Part shown: positions 30,395 through 41,940 of the stretch, one piece after another
Position numbering within the stretch: the stretch's first letter is position 1
How the letters are laid out: each line of letters begins with the position of its first letter
Assembly: GCA_025201375.1 (NCBI GenBank)
Contig: JAIWZP010000061.1
Location: 1 to 64,000, forward strand
Length of the DNA stretch: 64,000 nucleotides
Direction: 5' to 3'
Source of the DNA: Gongronella butleri
Taxonomy: Eukaryota > Mucoromycota > Mucoromycetes > Mucorales > Cunninghamellaceae
Program-made: the position numbers and the translations under genes
Notes under the pieces: generated by a model
Told to the model about the DNA's origin: nothing
The model's database searches: none
What the model saw: the letters and a program-made list of their open reading frames with translations, nothing else

Positions 30395-31398
30395 CCGTCC
30401 CCTACCAAAAAAAGTGTCCCCTAGTCAATTTTTCTGCAGTGCCATCTGAAAAATTTATCACTTTAATCTCATCTGTATTGATCAATAAGGGCTCGAATGA
30501 CATGAAACTTTGTACAAACGATGGTTAGGAGGTATAAAAAAGACTATGAAATTATAAAATGAATACAGAAAGCGGGTTTTGAAATAGAGCAAAAAAGGGG
30601 AACCTGACGCGTCACGCGACGCGACGCGTACCCAAGCTTATACAATGGCCTGTGGAGACGAGTTGACATTATGAATCAATATCCCCAAATTTTTCCGAGA
30701 CAATCGTGGAAGTGTCTGATTATTTCTGCCATTCATTTTAGGGCACACGTGTCATGCCAGAGCACAGCGTGTCAATTAGTCAAATTGTCACTGTGACGCG
30801 CCAACCGCCAAAAAAGTATGGAAAAATGATTTTATCTCTAGCAAACAATTTTAATCTCTTTGTTGACTTGAAACTATGATAGTCATTTACTTTGAAAGCC
30901 TAAGAGTGGATACTATTGAGTAGCTGTGTTTATATCAACCAGGTAGGGCATCACGGTCACATTAAGGAAAGCGCGGCAAATGGCGCGTCCGACGCGTCAC
31001 AGTGACAATTTGACTAATTGACACGCTGTGCTCTGGCATGACACGTGTGCCCTAAAATGAATGGCAGAAATAATCAGACACTTCCACGATTGTCTCGGAA
31101 AAATTTGGGGATATTGATTCATAATGTCAACTCGTCTCCACAGGCCATTGTATAAGCTTGGGTACGCGTCGCGTCGCGTGACGCGTCAGGTTCCCCTTTT
31201 TTGCTCTATTTCAAAACCCGCTTTCTGTATTCATTTTATAATTTCATAGTCTTTTTTATACCTCCTAACCATCGTTTGTACAAAGTTTCATGTCATTCGA
31301 GCCCTTATTGATCAATACAGATGAGATTAAAGTGATAAATTTTTCAGATGGCACTGCAGAAAAATTGACTAGGGGACACTTTTTTTGGTAGGGGACGG
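30395..31398. mobile_element. Palindromic element P1 (406-bp inverted arms)
   Basis: A 1,004-bp inverted repeat: the left arm 30395-30800 reads as the reverse complement of 30993-31398 with very few or no differences, around a 192-bp unmatched centre. Ends are CCGTCCCCTACC and GGTAGGGGACGG. There is no credible transposase frame, so this is a non-autonomous foldback/MITE-like element. The equal arm lengths and near-identity mean the arms are young or kept alike by gene conversion. The single-stranded form would fold into a 400-bp hairpin. Confidence 0.88.
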
Positions 31399-31400
31399 TA

Positions 31401-32419
31401 CAGTGCCCTACCAAAAAAAGTTTCGCTGTGCATAATTCTCTGCACTGCAAGGTATCAATTAATCGCGTTAATCTCTGCTGTACGTATTGATCAATAATGG
31501 CTCCAATGACATGAAATTTTGTAGGAACAATGATTTAAAAGTAAAAAAACATTTCTAAAATTATGAAATGGCTATAGCAAGCGAGTTTTGAAATAGACAA
31601 AAAAAAAGGGGTACCTGACGCGTCACGCGACGCGACGCGTACCTACGCGCATACAATGGCCTGTGGAGATGAAATGGCATTATGAACAACATCTCTAAAT
31701 TTTTCTGAGACGAGTGTAATGGTGTCTGATTGTATTTTATGAATCGATTTCATGTTACATGCATCACGTCGGTGCTGTGATCGATAAATGTAAAATATTA
31801 TGTGACGCGTGCACGCGTCAGACGCGTCAAAAATCGCGATTTTCTTCTTAACATGGGTCGTAGTACTTCTGCTGATCAAGCAATTGATAGCAGCCTATTC
31901 TAGCCCTTCAAATTAAATAATTTCAACAGTTTTAAGCCAAATAATAGGTATTAAAATTAAATAGCAGAGATGAAAATTGTTATTTCGGATGCGCCTGACG
32001 CGTGACGCGTGTCACATGATGTTTTTACATTATTCGATCACAGCATCGAGGTGGTACATTTAACATGAAATTATTGATCCATAGAATACAATCAGACACC
32101 ATTACACTCGTCTCAGAAAAATTTAGAGATGTTGTTCATAATGCCATTTCATCTCCACAGGCCATTGTATGCGCGTAGGTACGCGTCGCGTCGCGTGACG
32201 CGTCAGGTACCCCTTTTTTGGTCTATTTCAAAACCCGCTTGCTATAGCCATTTCATAATTTTAGAAATGTTTTTTTACTTTTAAATCATTGTTCCTACAA
32301 AATTTCATGTCATTGGAGCCATTATTGATCAATACGTACAGCAGAGATTAACGCGATTAATTGATACCTTGCAGTGCAGAGAATTATGCACAGCGAAACT
32401 TTTTTTTGGTAGGGCACTG
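31401..32419. mobile_element. Palindromic element P2, related to P1
   Basis: A 1,019-bp inverted repeat with ends CAGTGCCCTACC and GGTAGGGCACTG, bounded on both sides by TA (31399-31400 and 32420-32421), the target duplication of Tc1/mariner transposons. The outer ~335 bp of each arm are nearly identical; the inner ~90 bp (to about 31830 and 31985) have drifted. P2 shares with P1 the terminal CCCTACCAAAAAAAGT, a TTGATCAATAA block, the CTGACGCGTCACGCGACGCG core and ATACAATGGCCTGTGGAGA. There is no transposase frame. Confidence 0.88.
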
Positions 32420-34173
32420 TACTGTACAGTATCATACCGCTTGTTAAAGTCGGTCAAACATTACAAAAAAATTTTCAACCTCGATGTTCCTCTTCTCGGC
32501 AATGGATTTTAATAGGCAGCACACGGTGCTTTTACTGAAACATGTCGAAAGCTGCATCTGTTGAATGTCTATCGAATGAGACCAGCAGTTTCATCGATGG
32601 ATGGCCAAAACTCGCAGAAAAAATTTATTTTTTCATCAAAATCTTTGAGCGCAATTTGCTCGACAACGGTCAAATCGACACCGATTTTTATTGCAGTTTA
32701 GAGTACTAACAAACAGGGGGCTAAAGCATCTGTAATGGGATGACTTGCAGCGTGCTAGCTTGGGTTTGAACTTTTTGCATCGGTCATTTTTTCACGAGCT
32801 CACTGTCATCATCAGCTCACAAAATTGGCAAAATAAAAAAATAAAAAAATACGGTACAAAAAAAATTCCATGCAATTTACGCACCTTAATTTGGAAGTGT
32901 CAAACCTTAAATTTTTGCAAAACAATCTTGCCCAAAGCAGGCACTTTTCTCAGTCGATCGCCGTTCATGCGTCGCTCTTTGTGCTTTTTTAAACTTGGGG
33001 CAACCTGCCATTTTGTCTGCCGATAGCAAATGGTCGGGGTTACCTGTTTGGGACGCATTGATCACTCGGAGTTCGAAATTTTCCAAATTTGTCATTTTCT
33101 GAGATTGAAATGTGTGACCCCTGAGTGACCCCTGAATTTTTCAAAAGTGGTCGTAGCGCTTTGGGAGTTTAAGCTTTTTCGTTGCGAATTTCGCGCTGAA
33201 TTCGATGCAGCCATTTTTGAGCGGCGTTGACCAAGCAGATGGCGAGATGAATGCAAAATACAGTACTGTAGTACAAATACGAGGTTTATTTGGGATTATC
33301 ATATCGAGTCCAAAAAAAGTCGGGTGGATCCATCTTGAGCACTGGGCTGTACTGTAGTTTTCGCCGCGACGCATTTTTCGTTAGCGGGCAGCTCGGCTGT
33401 AAAAAAATTTCTGGAGGCACAACAGCAAGCCGGTAAAGTCTGAAAGACACGCTCTTCTTTGGTTTTCAAAAGGTACAGTACGGTAAATGTGTACAGTAGC
33501 AGTGTAGGATTTTGTGCAGTGCAGCGCGATGCTTCAGGCATTGAAATACTGTAATACTGTAATAGCACGAGTCAGTTTCCGATTTCTGTCTACTGAGATC
33601 GAAACATGGATACCGTAGATCAAAGCATCAAACGCTTTACGTATTATTTGTGTGGTGAAACCCAAAAAACGGATGAAAATCGTGCTTTTGTGCATTTTCT
33701 CGGGCACTTGCTGAATGAGAATGCTGACTGATTTTTTTCACGCTTGCAGTGATTGCAGACATGCTGGTGCGGCTCTGCTTACCGTCCATATTCTAGAGTT
33801 CTTCGGCTTTTTTATGCAAAATGGCATGTCATTCAAGCATTTTGCCATTACATAGCCAAACTTCCCAGGATGGTATTTCACAATTATCCGTGCAATAAAG
33901 TGATCGCACGCAACGAGCGACGCAGCGTCTTTTTTTCATTCAGGAAAGAGAGAACGAGGTGCTGCGCAATCATTTCGGGGCCACCGGAAGCTGTTTTCCG
34001 AGAAATGACAGGTTGCCGGTCCCTGGGCACGGCAAAACCTGAGCGCCGCCGATCCTGGAATTTGACACCCGACTGCCGCAACTTTTTTTTTTTGTACGCG
34101 GTTTCACTGCACTGGTTTTTTTTTTTTTGTTTTTCGTTTGTTCTCAAATTTGCGTTTTTTCAACGTTTACGCG
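32420..34173. other. Gene-free region upstream of the GPI mannosyltransferase
   Basis: No supportable gene. TACTGTA/TACAGTA words recur between 33250 and 33560, resembling the flanks of P2, and may be decayed transposon ends. The last 200 bp are T-rich promoter DNA. Confidence 0.5.
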
Positions 34174-36482
34174 ATGGGCAAGACATTTCGAATTTTATAC
34201 GGAGCACTGCTATGCTTCCGCTACCTCATGGCGATGCTGCCAGGTTATATCCACCCGGACGAGTTCTTCCAATCGCCGGAAGTCATGGCCAACGCGGTCT
34301 TAAAGGTCCAAACGTTCGTGCCATGGGAATATCATACAGACAACGCTGCTAGATCTGTCCTGATTCCGTAAGTTCCGTGCTTTTTACAGGCAAAATTTTT
34401 ATATTGGGGTGTCAAGGGCGGAAAGGGGAATTGAAAGCGCTCGAATGGGCGGCGTGGCTCACTCTATTTTTTAAGGTTCCTCACGACAGGGCTCCCTTTT
34501 TGGGTCATGAAGCAATACGGACAATGGATGGGTACTTTTGGAGACGTTTTCCCGTCGACGACGATTCTCAAGGTGGAACGCGTGTCATTTTTCGCGCTTT
34601 CCACGATTGTTGGTAAGGATTGCATGGAGGAATGGGCCGCAGGCAGCTCATCGCGACTTGCTTTATTTTTTTTGTTCTCGTAGATTATTGCGTGTATCGT
34701 CTGTGCCGCAAGATGGAGAAGGATGAGCTGCTGCCCGTGCTGCTTGTTGCGACGAGCCAGGTGACACTGGTGTATTGCGTGCGGCCGTTCTCCAATGCGA
34801 TCGAGTCGTGCCTGCTTTGCCTGTCGCTTCTCGGTTTGGTCTCGTTTGACTTGGATGGCACCTCGGGCTTCACATTGGGCGCCATCCTCGTCGCCGGTAT
34901 CTTTAATCGCATCACCTTCCCACTCTTTGGCATTCCCATTGGCATTGGCTTCCTGTACATTGCGGCGTAAGGCTTTAAAGACGGAAAAAAAGATAAGAGC
35001 GACGCGTGACGCGACACGCGTCGCGTCATGTGGACCTGGCATTTATCTTTTTTTTCTGGGGGGTGCGATTAGGCGCCAGGGCCGCTTTTTCTCAAGCTCG
35101 ACGGCGTTTCTCCTTGGTGCTGGTCTTGCTGCGGGCGTGTTTGTCGTGACAGATTCGTTGTACTTTGGTGGACTGACGCTGTCGTGGGCCGATGGCACGC
35201 CCATCACGGCAGTCACGCAGCTGTGGGCCGACGGCCACGCATTATCGGCCCTGCGCGCCAATTGGACGTCGGTCGTCTTGACACCGCTCAACAACCTGCA
35301 TTACAACCTGGATGCTTCCAATCTTGCAGAACACGGGCTGCACCCGCACTACCTGCACCTCCTTGTCAACTTGCCCATGTTGTACGGACCGCTCGCTTTC
35401 ATGGCTCTCTGGGCCATCTATGCCGCGTCAAAATTCATCCGCCGTGATCGCTTTGCGTACCTTTTCTATGGTAAAAAAAAAAGTGCCCCTAAAATCGCGA
35501 GAAAAAGAAAAAAATAGGCACGAGCTCACAATGGTTCTTTTTAATCATTTTTATCTAGTTTTGGTGAGCATTGTGGTCGTGAGCATGGTCGGATTGTCCG
35601 CCATGCCGCACCAAGAGGCGCGTTTCCTCGTGCCATTGCTCGTGCCGCTGATTTTGCTCTATACATGGGATCAAAGCATCTCGATCGGCTCCATTTATTT
35701 CTTGGTAAGCGCGATACCCAGTGTTTTGCAATAACCATTGACGCGCTTTTTTCATTGTTTGTGGATGGCAGCTTCTGTGGGTCGCGTTCAATTTCGTGTT
35801 TAGCGTGGTGATGGGTAATATGCACCAAGGCGGCGTGGTGCCGTCGATGGAGGCTGTGCAGCGGCAGACGATGCGCATCGACGGATGCGAGCTGCTTGCG
35901 ACGGGCGATTTGACATGCACGCTAGGCGACCTGGCGAGCGAGCCGCGCACTAATGGCTACCGGCTAAAGACACACGTCGTCTACTACAAGACGTACATGC
36001 CACCACGGCACCTATTGTCGCAGCCGCACTCGTGGGCCGGCGGCGACAACCAGGTTGAAATCACAGACGTGGCAGGCAGCGAGGACAAATTGCTCGCCGC
36101 ACTCACGCCACGCCTCGGCACACATTATCGCCGACACACAAGTGGCAAACTCGAGATTGAATTCACGCCATCCGAGGATGAACCAGGCACATATGAAAGG
36201 TATAAACGAGAAGGGGGGAAATGGGGTGAACTTTTATGCGCGACAAATAAGAAGAGGAAGCTCATTCACCCCCCTTGGCATTTGAATTGATATAGAACCC
36301 TGCTGATCTGCCCCGGCATTGCAAAGTTGAAGGACCTCAGTGGCCGCAAATACATGCTGCTCGCCGCATACCAGCCTCACATCAATTTTGACGACTTTGG
36401 CGACATGTTCTCTGCCGCATCCAACTCCAATTCCCTCGACCGCGCCGCCACAATCAATGTATTCTCTCTGATTCGCGAATAA
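34174..36482 (+). CDS. GPI mannosyltransferase IV (Smp3/PIGZ), GT22 family
   Basis: Adds the fourth mannose to the GPI core in the ER, using dolichol-phosphate mannose; essential in fungi that need Man4-GPI. Exons 34174-34367, 34476-34612, 34684-34966, 35073-35470, 35559-35704, 35772-36199, 36296-36482 give 590 aa. The lumenal catalytic loop motif is [16 protein letters not shown] near the N-terminus, essentially the human PIGZ version; it is followed by [15 protein letters not shown]. The second hallmark [17 protein letters not shown] is present in exon 5. Multiple hydrophobic spans fit a polytopic ER protein. PIG-B and ALG9/12 share the fold, but the [12 protein letters not shown] form and the sequence that follows it point to PIGZ/Smp3. 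The gene is flanked by transposon-like DNA upstream. Confidence 0.92.
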
Positions 36483-36820
36483 AAAAAAGGCAAAAGAGCG
36501 TCCAATGTTGTACAAGGATTCATGCACTTTTTTTCCAGCGCTCTTTAAGGAGCATCATTCTGATGTCACAATGAGAATGAAGCGCGCGGGGAGAAGCGAA
36601 TTAATTGTGTGGGAATACATTTCTCTTTCATTTTTTTCTCATCCCCCCTCTTGACAAGCAATTAGCGAAACGCCTTGATGATTAGGGATATGCAAATGGT
36701 TTATTTTTTTTTTCAGAAATAATATACACGTGGCACAAAAGTGCCAAGAAGAAAAAAAAAAACAAATAGGGAGGGAGGTGGCACAATGAATGGGCTGTCT
36801 ACGAGGGGCACTTTGCAATC

Positions 36821-37317
36821 TCATTGTTCCCCCCGCGGTGGAAGACGATGGATCGAGACGGACTGGGCCTTTACAAGGACTTTGGAACGATGTGAGCACA
36901 GCGGCTTGAGTTTGCGAATGGGGATGCCTTGACAATCTTTTGACTACACCACAAAAAAAGAAAAGAAAAATGAGCATTTCTGACGTCATGATGCGCTTGT
37001 TGTCTTGTCTCTCTGTTTTTTTTTAACCGTGACTTTACCCTGAAAAAGGTGATGTGTGTGCGTGGATCGGTGGTGTCGATGGCACCAACGTGCCGGGAAT
37101 ACAGATTGAAGCAAGCGGACGCGTCTTGTGCGAGAGTGGCGCGATGGATGTGCTGGACGACGCCCTGGCCATTGGGCCGTGTATACACGTTCATGGACAC
37201 AAACGGTGGTCGGGCAATGCGCGCTTCCGACAGCTGCGCCGGCCGTGCATGCGCAAACACCGCCCACAGACACACACTCACAATTAGCAGGCGGAGCAAA
37301 CGCGACATCCAATCCAT
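36821..37317 (-). CDS. Small secreted cysteine-containing protein
   Basis: Not recognised at family level. Exons 37317-37039 and 36943-36821 give 133 aa. Residues 1-24 (LLRLLIVSVCLWAVFAHA) form a signal peptide, so the product is probably secreted. The mature protein has three or four Cys, in ACFNLYSR, SKDCQGIP and PLCSHRSK. The pattern of C-x-N-L, then T-x-ITFFR, then D-C-x-G resembles small fungal proteins with a beta/gamma-crystallin-like fold, in which a VTFYS..NC segment recurs; this is a guess by pattern. The intron is supported by GTAAAG and a GGTGTAG acceptor in frame. Could be a wall-associated or effector-like protein. Confidence 0.65.
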
Positions 37318-39833
37318 GATGATAAAAAAAAGTAGAAATTAGAAAAAAAAAAGGTAGACAAAAGAAAGAGAAGAAGAAAAAATAAAACATAGCAGAGGGA
37401 GGTATGGGTTTTTTATGATGATGAGATATGGAAGGCCAATGCAGATCATGCGTCACTTTTTTTTTAGATTCCCTTGCGATTGTCGTCATTTTTGGCGGGT
37501 GGCACGACCCTCAGATAAGGCGTGGGCCCCTTTTTTTTTTTTTTTTGCCATTGTGCGTCTAAATTTGTCGTTCATGGGCAAACGGGCCGCTTTGTGCGCA
37601 TTTGTGCGCGAGCGGCATATGCACGCGGTCGCATGGATGTGCCACACAACTTGTCATTGAGCGCGCTTTGCCATTGTTTCAACCCTCCTTTTTGGCACCG
37701 TTCTTTTTTTGGCTCCACCTATTGCCGCATTTAGCGCTCGCCCGTCACCAAATCGAGCACGACCCTTGCCCACACTAAAAAAAAAAAAAATGATGCAACG
37801 TCGTCATGATGAGCCTTGTCCCGTTGCTTGGCGGATTCATGACCGTCGTCTCGCCAAAACATTGACGAATGCTGCGTACGTCTAGAAAATAAAAAATCAA
37901 GGGCTGAAGCATTGCCAGCAGTAGTGCATTACATAATTCCTAAGCGCCCCTTGAGATCATCCGGCTTTGCCGACCCTGTCACCCTTGTTTTTTTTTTCCC
38001 GGGATCAGAGCAAGTGGCCACATGATACCTACAAAAAATGCCGTGGAGGCAGCGGCAAGGCGGCTATTTTTAATACAAAAGTACGCGCGTGCGCGCGCGA
38101 TTGTTGTTGGGTAAGCGGGAAGCGCGATTGTCCTTGATTCGTTCTCCAGAGAAAAAAATAACCAGGCGACCGTTCATTCTCGTTGGAACAATGTCATTTT
38201 CTCGGATTTCTTCAGTAATTGAGCGCGCACATCTTGCCGCGCGCGCCATGTTTTCTTTCGTTCTTCATTTCATGCTCCCCCTCAACATGAATACATGTGC
38301 CATGGCCTGATTTCGCGAAAATAAAGACAAAAAGCCAAACAAAAACAAGCATGGAGTGTTTCAGATCCAGTACAACGGGAACAATATTTTTTTGGCTTGT
38401 TCTCCCTCCGCTCTCAGCCCACTGCTGTCAATGCGTCGCGCATTTCGGCTCTTGTACATGCATGGGAGAGATCTCAGATGGCAGACTGCATCGAAATCTC
38501 GGACGTAAAAGATAGGCACAGGCAAACCAAGCCCATGCACACCTGCTGATTCGGGTGTGACCCCATTGAAGCGGAGGAAAAAGACGCACGTTTAGAAAGC
38601 CGAAGCTTGATGGGCGGACTTTGGGCTCACACGAAAAAAAAAATGGCCAGTGCGAGCCAATGGCTGCAAAAAGCTGCAAAAAGCTGCAAAAAGATCACAA
38701 AGCATGGTTTTGACATTGAATCAAGGATGGTAGAACCTGCCCTGTTGCGCATCAATTGATCGCGCATCAATCAAAAGTGATAGAAATAGACTCATTGAGA
38801 ACAGGGGAATTAGGCTAAAAGGCTTAACAAGAGGCATGGGACCCGTGGGCTGGAGAAAAGCTCAGTTTTTTTGTTGCTGCGGTGGGTTGACGGCACACAC
38901 AGCCACAAGCCAACAAAAAAAAAAAAAAAAAGAGCGACCCTGAAAATAAAACAGGCAAGTCCAAGGCCGGGCGTGATGTCAGGGTACGTCAAGGTGTCCA
39001 TCGCAAGGCAAAAAAAAAAAAAGGGCCAATGGCGCGTTGCCATTGGCAACATGCGCCCAAATTGAATGTCTCAGTGCCCGTTTGCCCACCTGATCTACGG
39101 AGCGTGCCTGATCAAGCGAATGCGCAATCAGAGACATTGGATTCAGGTGCTCCTTCTCTATTTTTTATTTTTATGGATTGATCTCGCTCGTCGCTCACAC
39201 ACTTTTTTTTTTGGGCGCTTTGCCAGCCCGCCCTCTTCCCCCGCGCTCCGATGCACGCCCAGCGCCACCTTCTCAAACACTTGGAAACAAAAAAAGGACA
39301 AAAAGAAACAAATGAAAAATATTTTTCATCCGAATCAAGGACAGCTAACCATTTTGCGTTCCGCGCCATCCGAACAATGTATCGCCACCAAAGGGGGGTT
39401 GACTTTTTTTTTTATCATGTGGAGCGTCATCTGTACCGAGGTTGGATCGAGCGAGAGCCAAAACAAATCCGCAAGCAAAAAGAAGGGAACCAAAAGGGCT
39501 GGTTGCTTTTTTCAACAAGTTTTGATTTTTCCAAATGCAGCTGGTGACACAAGTATGCTAAAAATAAAAACCACACGATCCAGTCGGCATTACCCTCGAT
39601 CTTTTCTTGGCCCATCGACTAAAGAAAGACCCTTCCATAAAAGAGTTGCCCCTTTCCGCACTGGTTTCTTTTATTCTTTTTTCTTTTTGCCACCCTGATT
39701 TGTATTAAAAAAGCTGCCTTTTCATCTTGGCTCCCTTTTTCTCTTTCTCTTTCTTTTTGTTGCTGGGTTTTCTACATTTCATTCGCATTTTTACATCATC
39801 CTCCCCCTTTTATAAACACAAACCATCCACATC
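37318..39833. other. Long gene-free region
   Basis: About 2.5 kb without a supportable gene. It includes a threefold GCTGCAAAAA repeat (38663-38692), several A/T homopolymers and the pyrimidine-rich promoter of the next gene. Confidence 0.55.
38663..38692. repeat. Three tandem GCTGCAAAAA units
   Basis: Three perfect 10-bp units; no coding context. Confidence 0.9.
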
Positions 39834-41146
39834 ATGTCTGGGCCTGCCTACACGCTCCTCCCCACCAACAACACATCCTCCTCCAGCGGCAAAAAGACCT
39901 TGTCAAAAAAGCTATTTGCCCTGCAGCTCTTCATCGCCTTTTTGGTCGGCTCGTTTTTGATGGGCGCCTTAAAATTCGAGCGATTGGGTAAGATTTTTGC
40001 ATGAAAAAAAAAAACGAGGCATCGCCTTCACGCAAAGACTTACATTGTTTTATTATTCTAGTCAAGCATTGTAGTGGCGACGATAGCGCAAAAGTGTGCT
40101 CGACGGGCTACAACAACGACAATGCCGTGGATGATGTGCTTGACATGATGCACATGCCTGTCTCCGAGCCAATTGTTGCCGACGTTGACGATCAGCAGCC
40201 TCTGGGCCATGCAGATCTCGTGCCTGCGGCACGCACGACGTTCCCCTATACCATTGTTACAGCATCGAGCGCCAATCACCTGTGCTCGCTCGAGAATTTC
40301 TTATACTCACTGTATGATTTGCGCGGGCAGGTGCCTTTGGAGCAATTCCCGCGCATTGTTGTCTACGACATTGGCATGAATCGCACGCAATTGCCGATTC
40401 TCGACCAATTGAAGCGCCATGGCCTTGTGGACGACGTTGTGCAGTTCAATTACTTTGAGTACCCGCGTTTCTGGGACGTGGCCATCAATGCTGGCGAATA
40501 CGCATGGAAGACCGGGATCGTCAACGAGGCGCGCCAGGTGTACGGCGGCACGCTTGTGTGGCTCGACTCTGGCAACATGGTCACGGCCAATTTCCTCAAA
40601 AGCATCCCCACCATTGTCAAGGAACAAGGCGGCTTTTGGTCCCCGCGCAGCCAGCACACCATGGGCCGCTGGACGCATCGCGGCATGTTTGACTATTTTG
40701 GCGTGCAAATGCAAGACTATGCGCGCAACATCAACTGCAATGGCGCCGCCGTCGCCTTTGACACCACCAATCAGCACGTCGTTGACAACATCATGCTCCC
40801 CTGGTATCAATGCGGCTTGGACAAGAATTGCATCGCTCCTCCGGGCTCCTCGCGCCTCAACCATCGCCAAGACCAGGCCGCACTCACCCTGCTCGTCTAT
40901 CGCGCCGGATTCCAGTGCCTGCTGCCACCAGGTCGCTTCCAAGGCCTCCAAATCCATCGTGATAGCTCGTGCCGCGCCAGCCTGCTCGACCGCGAGGTCC
41001 GTGGCAACCTCTTCCACCCATCTGCCATCGATTTCCCCAAATGGTACCGCAGCGACACATTGGAGCTCTATAATCACCCCGAATGGCGCTATCCAGAAGA
41101 CAAGGTCCCCGAACATATCAAGGACTATCACCGCTCGCGACTCTAG
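39834..41146 (+). CDS. Type II membrane glycosyltransferase-like protein
   Basis: A Golgi/ER-type protein with a short cytosolic tail, one membrane span (LFALQLFIAFLVGSFLMGAL, about residues 27-46) and a large lumenal domain. Exons 39834-39987 and 40062-41146, 412 aa. The lumenal part has the feel of a nucleotide-diphospho-sugar transferase: FPYTIVTASSANH, FPRIVVYDIGMN, FNYFEYPRFWDV, then GGTLVWLDSGNMV (a D-x-G in the place of a DxD), GFWSPRSQHTMGRWTH and paired Cys later. This resembles the DUF1647-type group seen in animals and some fungi, which is an inference. No substrate is known. Residues 67-100 are acidic and variable. An AATAAA is 142 bp past the stop. Confidence 0.78.
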
Positions 41147-41288
41147 AGCACACCAAAAAAAAAAAAAAAACCAATGCCCGCGCCGTCCATTGGTCTTGTA
41201 TTCTCATTGATGCGCTTTTTGTATTATAACATCATTTACATACCATCTTTTCTTTGTGTACATTTTTCTCCTGAATTTGCAAATTTGC

Positions 41289-41294
41289 AATAAA
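41289..41294 (+). terminator. Poly(A) signal AATAAA
   Basis: AATAAA downstream of the glycosyltransferase-like gene. Confidence 0.45.
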
Positions 41295-41940
41295 CCTAAG
41301 CATCCTCATTTCTTGCAAAAACATCCATCCTTGGCCACGCCGACTCCCAAACCCCCTTTTTTTCTAATTTTACACAAATTGCGCGGGTTCTTGCCATGTT
41401 CATTTGAGCTGAGGACCTTGTCAATGGCAAAGTGGCGTTGATGAGGGAGCCTGGGGGAGGGGCAAGGGCGCAGGAACATGCCATTCATGGCACAGCAAAA
41501 CATGTTGTAATGCCTTTTTTGATCTTTATTGTGATCGGCTTGGTTTAAGAGTGCTAGGAAGCAAGTTCGTTGCCTTGGTTCCGAGACTTGCACCAAAAAG
41601 ACGCGGGTGCTTGGCGATGAGTCGTGACTAAAAATAAAGAATGGACCATACATTTCCCGAGAAAACAAGAAAAAAAGGGCGTCGTGCTTGTTTTTATTTC
41701 ATCTTTTATTGGCAAGTGGTTTTTTTTAAAAAAAAACAAGAGAGGGGTTGGGCGCTAATGAGCAGAAAAAAAAGAAAAAAAGCAGGGTCAAAGGCATTGG
41801 GCTGCGGGGTGACACAAGAACGAAAAAAAAGGGAAAAAGGGAAACAATGAAAATAAAGTTTTTGAAGCGTTGGCATGGAGGGCGCAGGCATCGTTTGTAC
41901 GACCATGGACCCACAATGGCATAAAAATAAGGTGCCAAAT
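41295..41940. other. Intergenic between convergent genes
   Basis: No supportable gene; A-run-rich 3' flank of the minus-strand gene that follows. Confidence 0.5.

Noticed and set aside
31265..31879. Small frames inside the palindromes
   Set aside because: They follow from the inverted arms and lack similarity to any transposase.
39811..39816. TATAAA before the glycosyltransferase-like gene
   Set aside because: Only 18 bp from the ATG, too close to act as TATA box for it.
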